64,000 bases of DNA from NCBI GenBank assembly GCA_008828725.1, contig MEHQ01001742.1, positions 1-64,000 on the forward strand, read 5' to 3'. Position 1 is the first letter of the stretch. Every line of letters begins with the position of its first letter. This document shows, in pieces, positions 23,420 to 34,200 of the stretch. The DNA is from Saccharina japonica. Lineage: Eukaryota > Sar > Phaeophyceae > Laminariales > Laminariaceae. A program made the translations under genes and the position numbers. Under the pieces are notes generated by a model, which did not search any database, had not been told where the DNA came from, and was given only the letters and a program-made list of their open reading frames with translations.

Positions 23420-25072
23420 AAGATGGATGTCCACGGTGTTGTTCGTTGTTTAGTGTTTATTGCTCAAGGCAGGGTGGGCGCACGATCGAACAATGAGCGT
23501 GCTCATTGTTTAGATACATAGACATGTAACAAAGGGTGTGAAGAGAGTTTACTTACGTACGAGAGGGTTGGAATGTTTTATTTTGCGGACTTCGATGCTT
23601 TTTGCAGAAAAGTGGCCGCCTGTGATTCGAAATCTTGCCTTAGGAATGGACTTACAGCTGTTGCAAAAGGGTATCTGCAGGGCTCTAGAGAGCAATTTCG
23701 AAAAAAATGTTTATTTTGTTGGCAGGCACCAATCAATATGCTGTTACTCTCCTTTCAGGTGATTGTCATGGTTTAGGAGGCTCGTCGTATGTCGAGCTTG
23801 TTCTCGCGTACGAACGTGCAGTGAACACTTCGCTCAATTTACTCCTCGCCTTCTCAACGGGAATACATACTCACCTGGTACAGCTGTTGCCAAGGAGACT
23901 TCGGCTTCTAGTTCATTGGAGGGATCGGAATTAAGATCAAGGCGCAGGATGAAATATCGTTGCTGTGGTGAATCAAACCCATTGATGGGCTTCAAAAAAG
24001 AAAACACGACCGTTGCCGCTCAAAAATTGTCCATCACACCAACAACACCCAAGGTAGTGGTCGGTCCGGTCCGCATTCATTCAGTGTCGACGATTGTTCG
24101 ACGAAATGTATTTAACCTGACGCATCATAAGCAAAGTTACCAGAAGTCCGTGGCTTTCCTCTCATCTCAGTTTTTGATCATTTTGGGGCATGATGTGTTA
24201 CAGGGCATACTCAAGCCAGCCCAGGGGCTCAACACAAAGAAAAAACAACGGTGGGCTGTAACGATGAGGCAGTGCCTGAAATATCCAAAGCCTGCACCTA
24301 CACATGTACATGGGATACAAACTTGAATATGTCAGCCACACATCTCAACGGTAGGAACTTTGACGTCCGCTTCGTTGGTATGGTTGAAAGATACGCTTGC
24401 GCGTTGTGATTGTGCTTTTGGGTTGGAAAAGTACAGAGCTTTCCCTGACAAGAAAAATACGCGCGGCAGCCGTATCAAGACTAAAATTAGCTACTCACTG
24501 CATCTCCACGGTAAAGGGACACATGATAGCATGTCTGAGAGCCGCCTCTTTGTGTGTTTGCCTAAAAGGCTATACGCATAAAATATAATCTACCAACAAA
24601 TGCGAAACCCGTTCCCGTTGTGTATGACGTACAAATCTATTTTGACCGGAGACGAATCTTGAAAGCCAACAATTCTGTAACAGAGGGCATTCCTCCATGC
24701 CTTCGTAAACGAGAGAGCGTCACAGGTGCTACTCGAGCCGAATCCCAAACCCTGCCCCGTCCTGTAATCGCAGGTGGGACCATGTGGTGCAATCTACAAA
24801 AAAAGGCACTTGCATTTCAATCCAGGCTCCATCCCGTCTTCGTCGCAAGCGCGAGCAGAAGCACGACCGATTTTCGTGGCAGAGTATAGCCCTCCTTCTG
24901 CCGGTCGTGTAGAAAACACGGCAGTTGCACCGAAATGGCTTTCCCACACCACTTACTGAGCTCGCATTCAAAAGACGACGTCTATGTCCATTCTATAGGT
25001 TGGCGCCCCTTGCACCCACAACGATCAAACCCGCCGCATATCCGGCGATGTGCCATTTGCTCAATCACCAGT
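23420..25072. other. Convergent intergenic region between CDC45 and FTRV
   Basis: No conserved protein is recognised. The 187-codon open frame at 23763-24326 on + has no family resemblance and no splice-supported extension. The two 3'UTRs should lie here. Confidence 0.4.
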
Positions 25073-28000
25073 CTATTCAGCTGCCGCTGCTTTCGCAGCC
25101 GCTGCCACCTCCGCGGCCGCCGCCTGTTCCGCTTCGGCCACAGCGATCTCCTCCTGCTGCTTATCGAGTTCCTCTTGTGTGGCTTTTCTCACCTCCCCGA
25201 ACTCAAAGTGAGCCTTGAACTTGTACGGATGCTGTGGGTCGAGTCAACAACAAAAGTCAACAACGCGGTAAGGGTGACGGCTGGTCAGTGAGCTTGTACT
25301 GTTGATGTTAGCTGAGTCAACAACAGTAGTCAAGGACGCCGTAAGGGTGTAGGCTGGTCGAAGATCCTACGCAAATAGTGTTCGGATGGACGAGCACTGC
25401 TACCGACCGTCTTCCAACTGAGATCCATGCGCACTGGACGGTTGAAAGTGATGCACGCTCAGGCCGGAGAACATGGCCGCCGGCATCCGTGAAAGGAGGC
25501 TGTAACGTCACTCAACAAGGAGTCACAATTAAAAAAAAATCAACAGGGCGGCTTCCCGAGTCGAAACCACCGTACATTGCATCATTATACTGCTGCCGGT
25601 GCTCATCGCATGGCCGCTCCGAAAGCAAGCGCTGGACAGGATATCAACGTCAATTTTCGACAGGAGATGTACGCAAAGAAGAAATCAAGTTGGACGGGAG
25701 ATGTTCGTTGGTGTGGTCATTCCTTCGACAGGCCTGCACAACAGCTGAGCGACAGTATCACAATACGTAACCAATTCCCGTCGGCTCAATCGAACCCGCT
25801 GGTTCTTGGAATACACGTATCACCGGATGCCAGTGCCCGGTACTATAGCGATGCAGCATGGTAGTGACGCTAGTGGTCACCCCTGCCGAAACGACCCTGG
25901 TGTGAAAGATGCGTGCTGTTTTCGTCAGGGGTGGCATCATTGGTCAGGGGGTGGCACGCCTGCGTGACACGGCCGCCAGCGTTTTGCCCCGTCTACAGAG
26001 CTGGCTCGCGTTATCCTGCTATGAGCCGACTCGTAAACAAGTAGACACGAAAGATCTACGCGTGCGTATCAAGGGGCAACACTTTATTATGCGAGGTAGC
26101 GTTACTTTAGCGTATCCCTTTCGAGGTTGGCATACTTATCGGCAGTCGGGAGGCGCAACACACAATCTGTTACGGACACATGTTGCAACAGTGCAGTAAG
26201 CTCCGACTCACCTTGAATTGGACAAAAACAGGTCTGTTCGCAGTGAAAAACTCTCCCCGATGTTTCGTGCTGATCACTTTAAGCTGCTGAATCTCTCCAA
26301 TCATTCCCTCCGGATCAAACCCTTCTGCCTGTGGGGTGGTCATTTTGGAGGCAGGGGCGGGGTCCGAGGGCTTCTGGTTACAAGGCGATCGAGACATGCA
26401 ACAGGTCCACGCCGAATAGACCCAAGAAAGCACCGAATGCTTGCTCTCCCTCGGCGACAGTCGAAGCCAACCAAAGTGGGCGTCTACACGGTCACAGAAG
26501 GTAGCATTTCGTGCTACAAATAAGTATTTGACCTCAGCGCTACAAGGCTACGTAAAAACAGCACCACTCGTACGAAGGGGTACAGTACATACTGAATATC
26601 AAAGCTGCAAGGACATAACCTTGACTTAAAGGCGTAGTGGTAGAGTCAAACTCTAAGGTAGGCGTCGTCGAACGGACGGTGGTATGCAGAGTAGGGTAAT
26701 CGATAACAAGGTGATCATGCCCAAATGACTCTTCACAGGTGTGTCTGTTTTTAGTGTAGCCTTTTAACACCGGTGGCCCCCGAGCGCCAGCCGATCTCCC
26801 ACGGCGGCGCGACCGTCTCACACCCCCTCCCCACACATCAGACAGCAGCCCTCGGTATTCTCAGCGAAAGAAAGGGCGCCGCTGCCAAAATCGGCGAGAG
26901 AGAAGCGTCGAAAACTTCCCTCCCGGGCTTGGGAAATAATCCCTACGCTTTATGTTAGGTCAGCGGTAGAGCGCTCGACTCTGTAGGTCAGAGAATTGTG
27001 GGTTCAAATCCCACCTTCTCGGGGTTTTTTGTTTTGTTTTGGGGTGTGGGGTGAGTTGATGAGTGGGTGAGTGGGTGTGTGGGTACGTGGGTGGGCTGGT
27101 GGGTGGGTAGTCGGGTTGGTAGTGGGTGAGTGGGTGGGTGAGTGGGTGGGTTGGTGGGTGGGTGAGTAAGTGGGTGGGTGGGTGGGTGTTTGGGTGGGTG
27201 GGTGGGTGTGGGTCGGTGGTCGTTACGTTAGGTACATTTTATCAGTCCACAAGTGACGCAGTGTACCACTATTTAGTAGCAAGTGTTAAGTCATAAACTC
27301 GGTCCAGGCACCTGATCTACTGATACCCTCGAGGTGGAGTACTCGTGGTCCTGATGTGGACAGAGGTGGCTGTTCCGTCTCTTGGTTTTCCCGGGAATGC
27401 ATTGCACTCTACACATTTTCAAATCTTCACGGCCCGACCCGGCCCGGCCCGTCACATTTTCAAAAGTCTCGGCCAGGCCCGGCCCACCACAATTTTCAGA
27501 TCGACCCGGCCCGGCTCGGACAAACGGCCCATGACAAGCCCTGTTTTTTATCGTGTTCTTGACCCATAAATCGTACCAGATAAAGTACCAAAATCATTAC
27601 GATTTTTTGTGGTGGTCCCCACATTTTTCAGATTGTCCAAAACGCGCGGCGAAGCCGTGCTCGGGTCGAGCCTTAGCCTGGACTAGGGTTGGGGTTAGGG
27701 CCTAAGCCTGGACTAGGGTTAGGGTTAGGGTTGGGTTGGGTTGACGCCTCGCGTGATTTGGTAAACAAAACACCTGAAAACACGGAAAAACAGAAGAAAA
27801 AAAACTATCTAAGTACCTGGTATGGTACTTTATCTGGTACGATTTGTGGGTCAAGGGCACGTGCAGGCGCCTCCAAAAAAGATGAAACCTCGTACCGGTA
27901 ACTTCCATCCCTGGTTTACATACTGCTGTATTATATATAGCACTCAAGCAAAGATTAAAACGTTGGTGCGTTTCAAAAATTCATCGCTCAGTACTCGTAG

Positions 28001-29642
28001 ATCTATCGTACCCGGTAGTCTACAGGCTGCCAGTATATACGTACACATGATATCTGATATCACGTGAAAAATACCCAACCATCCTATTTTATACCAGTAA
28101 AACGGTACGTATTCTACCTGTCAGTATCAATAGTCTACCTGTCAGTATTAATAGTACACCTGGTACTCGTACGTAGTTACCAGCACCAATATATACCAGT
28201 ATCTCATGTAGCTTCGTGATCAAGTGGCATCATGGCCATGAGACGACCGTGCCGTACGGATGAAGAATCGGCACAGACACTGGGTGTGCTGGATGTCGAC
28301 GGGTGGAAAGAAAGGTTTAATGTTAAGAACACACAAAAGCAACTGGCTGCAAAGAGCACACATCATACATGTCGGGGTTCATACATAGAGCAGTAGCTAT
28401 GTGGGTCGGCCCACTCGTGCATCCACAACACACAGCGGGGAAATTCCGAGATGTCTTCTGACTTCTGACTGGTTGCCTCGTGCGGGGGTATCTATTTTAT
28501 TAGGGTCTCGTACATACATACCTTTTTCACATTTTTTTTTTACATTACGTATGACTTCATAATGTACGAGTATGATATGAATATCGTATCGTACATACGC
28601 TGAAAGTACTACACTACCGGCCCTCTCATAAGAAAGTTCCCCACAAGAAACTCAGCCTAAATTACGGGGTAAATAAGAAAGTCGACAGCTATTATACTGA
28701 AGTTAGTGTGGGACACACACCTGTCTCAAATAAGAAAGTCAGCCTACTGTAAGCCCGATTTCTGGTGTATTTTGAGCGGGCCGGTACTGTACCACACGGG
28801 GTACCACTGCTGCTGTTGTAGAAGGGATTTTGCGCACTGCTGCACCGAACACAGCAAGAGTCGCACAATGATATACACATTGCATCGAGGTTCGGCAGTA
28901 CCAATCACCTTGAACTTCCGGACGTGGAAGAACCTGAGCCCCTTCTCAGCGACTATTACCGCATCGCCTTGTTCGATTCCGTCGGGATTCACTTGGTAGT
29001 CGTCCAACAACTTCTCGTTGATGTTCCCGTCCTCGTCGAATACGATCTCCCCGAACTCGTCGTATATCACCTCCTCGTCTGACATGAACAGAGCCCTCGA
29101 TCTAGGGTTCTCTGCCAAGCAACAAGAAAGCGAAAGATGTGTCAGCACTAGCCTCGTCAGTAGGGTAGGATCCGCCTGCCTGGGTCTCAAAAGGATGTGC
29201 ACCACTACGCTACGTACTACATACAGCCTACAGCAGTTCGGGGCAGACGGACTGACACCAAGTCGTAGCGGCGTTGGTACGTATGTACCTGTCATGATGC
29301 ACCGGTACCTGTCTTCAGAAAGCTTTTGAGTGTCAACAGCCCGCGCATTTTGAAAAGGGCACTCACTTGGCACTGGCGCAACTCCCCTGCCATGGCCGGA
29401 TAGACGCTGGCTAGTTGGCACTAGAGACGGTCGCCCGATGGTGGCGAACGCTTGAGCATGTTTCGAGATCAACAGCAGGACGGTCCTATGAGGGAGGGAG
29501 GTCGAGCGGGCGTGGGTAGAAGCGATAAGTCATGTGACACATCAGGCTGATACGGCCCAATATCTCTACACATCAGATGGGAAAGCGATTGTCAAAGCCC
29601 TTACCCCGCAAGAGAAGTTGGCAGTATCCACCCTCGACTCAT
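25073..29642 (-). CDS. FTRV: Ferredoxin-thioredoxin reductase, variable subunit, plastid-targeted
   Basis: FTR passes electrons from photosynthetic ferredoxin to thioredoxins in the plastid stroma; the variable subunit is an SH3-like barrel supporting the catalytic chain. Five exons give 211 residues: 29605-29642, 29367-29485, 28909-29111, 26212-26328 and 25073-25231. The conserved core runs GDAVIVAEKG, EGMIGEIQQL, FFTANRPVFVQF, then YKFKAHFEFGEV (about residues 101-173), matching FtrA/FTRV (GDRV..., GxxGEV, SANFPVLVQF, KFKAHF). Residues 1-25 form a signal peptide (MSRGWILPTSLAG, then TVLLLISKHAQA) followed by Phe26, the aromatic +1 residue typical of stroma-directed bipartite presequences. 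The presequence is split over two exons, and phase 2 at the join agrees. An acidic stretch and an Ala/Glu-rich 30-residue tail are extra to the usual domain. Introns 3 and 4 are 2580 and 980 bases. Confidence 0.87.
26952..27025 (+). pseudogene. tRNA-like sequence, probably a degenerate tRNA or SINE head
   Basis: A-box-like TAGGTCAGCGG and a good B box in GTGGGTTCAAATCCCAC (perfect 5-bp T stem) are correctly spaced. The acceptor stem does not pair and no standard 7-base anticodon loop forms around CTGTAGG, so I do not call a functional tRNA. It lies in FTRV intron 3, antisense to that gene. Confidence 0.4.
27030..27215. repeat. GGGTGGGT/GAGTGGGT minisatellite
   Basis: About 185 bases of G/T-rich 4-base units (GGGT, with GAGT and GGTT variants), directly after the tRNA-like sequence. 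The strand asymmetry and G-runs could support G-quadruplexes. Confidence 0.7.
27410..27525. repeat. Three-copy composite repeat, ATTTTCA plus CGGCCCGGCCC
   Basis: ACATTTTCA or CAATTTTCA alternates with a GC-rich word (GACCCGGCCCGGCCC, CAGGCCCGGCCC, GACCCGGCCCGGCTC) three times. The spacing is about 35-45 bases. Confidence 0.55.
27682..27741 (+). repeat. Interstitial telomere-like TTAGGG tract
   Basis: Units GGGTTAGGG, GGGTTGGGG and GGGTTGGG recur within 60 bases, with CCTAAGCCTGGACTAGGG duplicated. Shorter TTAGGG-type bits occur near 40769-40790 and, in reverse, near 62283-62310. Confidence 0.5.
28625..28745. repeat. Spaced-word array, AATAAGAAAGTC
   Basis: ATAAGAAAGT occurs near 28629, 28673 and 28729, with related ACAAGAAACT near 28645 and a CAGCCTA word after two of them. 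Very similar words (AATAAGAAA, CCAGCCTG) form the array at 59845-59990. Confidence 0.45.
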
Positions 29643-30139
29643 GGTGAGGCTTGATACCCTTGTTCACTTTGCCCACAGCAGTTCTCGCAGCGTTCACTGG
29701 CAATGGGTTTTCATGTTCGTTTTCGCATGTTTATTATTCAAGAAAATTTAATTTTGCCGTTTCAACGTATCCGTTTCATTAAAATAAATAAATGCCGTTT
29801 CGACGTCTCGACTTCAAGCTGCAAGCAGTTTCACACCAAGATGACCAAAGAACCTCTTGAGAAAGCACAGCTCCAAGAAAAAATCAGGCTCCAAACTCCA
29901 AGTTTAATTATCTCACAGGCAGCGAGAAGCAATCGATACGAGTACTCGTAGCCGACAATTAAGTGTTTGATCGAGGCTGAAACGAATATATACTGCGCGA
30001 CTTCGAGTTACGGTATGTACGTACTGGTACGTGTGTACGTAATAACTGAGACAAGTACTTTACTGCTCGTACTACTGCTGTACCGCAGTCTATCTATTCT
30101 GGTACAGACCGGCCAGGGCATCATTACTTACCCTGTTCG

Positions 30140-30545
30140 CGGCTGTTGCGATGTTGCATTTGCGCAACAGGCACCAGAAGGTTGCGCGCAGCGCAACTAA
30201 CTAGTGGTTTCGGGCCGCGCAACATTTTTTCGCAGCAGCAGCAGCAGCAGCAGCAGCAGGCGAAAAAATGTTGCGCGTGTCTTTTTCGTCGGAGTCGAGA
30301 AAAAAAACACTATGCACTACGTACGTACTTTTGTACCATAACGAAATAATCGTTTCGGGCGTGTAAACGCCCTTGGTCAAGTGGTTTTCGGTGACACGCA
30401 TATTATGTCGTATTTTTTTGGCTCCAGCGGCTCCTACGCGGGGGGGCGGCTCTCCGGCGGCCCAACACGCTGCCGCGGCGCAACACACCTCCTGGCTTTT
30501 CTTGTTGCGTGGCGAGCAACGCGCGATGTGAAGAGCCAGCGAAGT
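30140..30545. repeat. TTGCGC/GCGCAA word array
   Basis: GTTGCG, TTGCGC or the reverse complement GCGCAAC occurs about ten times between 30145 and 30520, in both orientations, around the CAG hairpin. Spacers are unrelated. Confidence 0.45.
30216..30277. repeat. Perfect 18-bp inverted repeat flanking a CAG tract
   Basis: Positions 30216-30233 are exactly the reverse complement of 30260-30277 (arm CGCGCAACATTTTTTCGC). The 26-base loop is an uninterrupted (AGC)n tract. The DNA or RNA could fold into a long hairpin with a CAG-repeat loop. Confidence 0.8.
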
Positions 30546-30839
30546 CCGGCACGTTGTGGCAAGGAATACATGGCATACCTGGTAAAAAATAGAAAATTGC
30601 ATGTTCGCAGGAACTATTTCGTTTTTGGAAGCGAAGGCACAATAAATACTGGTTGGGACTTGTTGCAGAACATACACCTCACACACTCAGAGTAACTATA
30701 CGTACGTATCGTAGCTCTCTGGAAAGTTGCATCGATACTTTCGGCGTATTAACACGAACACACTGCGAAGATAACTTTCAACTTAATATCATATGTCGTA
30801 TAGTTATGTTTGTGATTTTTTTGTACTTTTCGCAACTTT

Positions 30840-30905
30840 TTTCTTCGCACGAGCACTTTTCGGCAAAACGCCAAGTAATCCGACACGAGACGCCCGTCTG
30901 GACAT
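30840..30905 (+). repeat. Dispersed repeat with GGCAAAACGC, copy 1
   Basis: The order CTTCGCACGAGCACTTTT, GGCAAAACGC, then GACGCCCGTCTGGACA resembles 61030-61105 (CTTCGTACGAACACTTTT, GGCAAAACGC, GAAGCCCGTCCGGACA). Both are preceded by a T-rich run and share orientation. Confidence 0.5.
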
Positions 30906-31240
30906 AATAGTTATCAATCGATACTGAGTAGACGTTCGGACGCTTCGTTGCTATGTTGTCGTTGCACCGAGGCAACTACTACCTCTACTTCCACCGCCGG
31001 GGGTATTCTTGGGAGACGTTGCTGTTTGAGATTTGAGGGTTGTTATCTTAAGTGAACACACCCTCCAGAAAAGCCCGAAGAGCTGTATGAAAAATCCCTC
31101 CTTTGGAGTTTGGAGATGACAGCAGACATCCGCGTTCACCGTAAATTCTATTTACTGTAACATTTTTACACACCAACGGCGGCCGTGGTGGTCAACGACG
31201 CCAGAAACTTGAATACAAACTAGGAAAGGTAGAACGGGTA

Positions 31241-34200
31241 CTATCGCATGAGTTGCGCATCCCAGAACTCTGTGCCGCGTGCGCGCTTGGCCAAAGGCTG
31301 TGACGACCCCCCCTTGCCCATTTGCCTGCTATGCCACGATGAATCTCCCGTTGGACCCAACAGCCGCAAAAGTGGCGACTCTGCATCCCTCGATGTTGAC
31401 AAGATCGAAGGCACTGTCCAACGCCGCGATAAAGTTGCAGACGGACGACCTTCGTTCCCAACGTTATCTGCTCCTCGATGCCGGCCTGGCAAGACTATCG
31501 GGTCCTGTTTAGTCGACGAAGCTGTTGAGGCAGGACGCGTAGGTAGGGCCCGGTCGTCCAGTAGTCCCCTGTTAAAGAACGATATCCCTTTCGGCTCGCC
31601 AGCAGCATCGCCATCCCGTCTATGGTACGGCGTGCCCGAGTCGCTTTGTTGAGATAAGGCGTTAGACTGAACCATCCAAAGTTGTGTGTCCTCCTCCGTT
31701 TGGGAGGTCATCTTTTCCTCCAAAGCCGGTGAGGTGGTAGCATCCACTGCTTCCTCATTCTCGTGTTCGCCCTCATGCTTTTGCCTCGCGTTTGCCGGTC
31801 CACGCCAGCCAAGCGCTAAGGGCGGCCACAGCATTCCATCCCCTGGCGCGCACACGCGCCTTCGTCTTCGCTGCAGCGTTTCGAGTCCTGGACTAACCTG
31901 GTCGGACAAATATTTCAAGGATTCGGGCAGGCAAACGCTGTGTATTCTAATACTGTAGATATATATATATACGAAGTATACATTTCGAGCATGGGTAGCA
32001 CGCCGATACTTGGATAACGCGGCAGCCAGCAAGTATCACAGGTTGCACCACTGGTGCCTACAAAACGTGTGGGACGACTATTGGACGGAAGGAAGCACAT
32101 ACAACAGAGTGCCCATCGAGGACGACGCGATCAAATTCCCCACCGTCACCTGTGTACTATGGAAGTTCTGCGCCGAAGAAGGGACAAACTTTGCGCGGTT
32201 GGCATCCGGAGGCCCCGTGAGAGCCAATGCCCCCACAGCTTGTCGCGTGTCCACCTAGAGAGGAATGAACAGCAAGTGAGTGGGAAACAAGTGCAGAAAC
32301 GAGGAGCGACAGAACCGATCACTTTTAGTTTGCAGCTGACGAACCGCCTGCGATAGTAGGGCTGAGCATGGCATTCATTGAGGGTATCCAAACCATTCGA
32401 TGGAACGTATTCGTACCTCGACGGAGCTGCTAGCATTCGCCTCATGGCCGCCTGGTCCCTTCGCCCCCTGGTTTTCGGTCCGGGAGGTGTACAGCCCCGG
32501 CGCCACGTCTACGCCTGGGGGGTTACAGCCCATCTTGCCAAGGAGGAGTCCTTGTGGCCGATCAGGACGATCATCGTTGGCGCTTTCTCCTGTTGGGCAG
32601 CGCCTTCGGATCAGTCTTGCGTCGGTCCGTTCCTTCTCACCACAAGTCTCTACCCAGACCGATTCCCGCACTCGCACATCCGCTTCCCCCCACCCCACGT
32701 CTCGAATCGGGCAATTCGCAATGGTGCCCCGACTCTTGATCCCTGTGGGTTCGGTGGTGGTTAGGCCTTCTGGTTGACTCTGATCCCCCCAATCCAACGC
32801 CAGACCCATTCTGCCTCCCTCCGTGGAAGGAGGCAACGGCTGCGGCACGTTTGGTCGTCCCGTTGCGTGGAGTAATGTCGACTCTCTGGGAGCTTCCCCC
32901 GGCCACGAGTCCCGTGGGGCCAATTGGGTGACAGGCGAGAATGCTCCAGCAAGACTGGCGCAGTCAGGCTCTAATCTTCGCGTGAAGTCCAGCCCACGAG
33001 CTTGGGTTGCGCTCAATCTAGCAACCTCCGAATCAACGCCCAAGGGGAAGTTCGAAGACTGCTCCGTCTCTGCATGCATCGTACCGGTCTGACAACCTTC
33101 ACGCGTGGACGGCGCTTGCCCGAGAGTATCGCCGTGCCAACCGCCAGAAAAAGCAGGCACACCCGGTGACGAGTGCATGTCCTGCAGCCCCCACGTGTCG
33201 CTTGCCGCTGCTCCCCACCCCATATGTGTTCGACGGCTCTCCTCGGACGCCAAAAACGGCGTAACTGCGAGCGTAGACTTATTTGCGCTAAAGGGGCGGT
33301 CAATAAAACTTCCAGTCAAGGCCGACGGTACCGACAGTATGCGTGCCTGGGAACCGCAGCTCCAAGTATCAGCTCCTCCTTGAGCTTTGTCACTTCTGTT
33401 CAAGACAGCAGGTGGGTGCAGCGGAACATGCTGCGCACGCTCTTTCCGCTTCAGCTCGGGGACACCGGCATCCTCAGTTACAGCCGACTCGTTCGAGGGA
33501 GCGCAAATGTCTTGCGGGATACTTTTTTCAGGCACGGACGGGGCGGCGCAGGGATGCCTAGGGTCTAGAGGCGCCACTCGCTCGTGAGGCTGGTGGTCCG
33601 TGGGCTTCAAGCGCCCGGACGTGACACCTGCAGCGACACAAAACGCAAAACAGGCGATAGCTATTGGTACACCCGCAGCTTGTAGAGATGGCCAGCGACT
33701 AGGAGAAGGCGCAAGCTCTAAACGTGAGTTGGAATGCATGGAGTCCGAGACAAGATCAAGCACGATTAAAGGTTCGATCAGCACATCAGCACACCGTATG
33801 CAGGACGTTAAGGAGGCAAGGCCAATATGTGTTCTTGCCGAGGGCGTAATGGGGCACGAAAACGAGCACGCAACGCCCACAAGGAGCAATCGAGCGCCTA
33901 CTTATCTGCAACACATCAAGGTATCTAACATAATTTTAACAAAATACAAATACCTTCACACACGAGCGGTGGTAGATGGCAGCCCAGAAAACTAAGATCT
34001 CCCATATCCTTCGCCGTGTCTCCAAGCGGCATGAGGTACTTTGTTTCCTGCGCAACCAAACAGGGGGGAGGGGTTTAACATACTACAGTAGATACATATG
34101 GCACAGGGTACGATATCCACCTCTGGCCAGCACGGAGCTGAGCCTTGTTCGAGCACCGAGAACAGTCGGATCGATACTAAAGCAGTAGATGGAAGCTACT

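Larger units (their letters stand above)
29643..31240. other. Intergenic region between EXO1 3' end and FTRV start
   Basis: Apart from the repeats listed separately, I see no gene. The region includes the FTRV promoter side (29643 upward) and the EXO1 3'UTR (below 31241), both on the minus strand. Confidence 0.4.

Noticed and set aside
23763..24326. 187-codon plus frame after CDC45
   Set aside because: No family resemblance and no codon pattern like the neighbouring true exons; treated as intergenic.
26952..27025. Functional tRNA gene
   Set aside because: Good A and B boxes but the acceptor and anticodon stems do not pair; kept as a tRNA-like pseudogene only.
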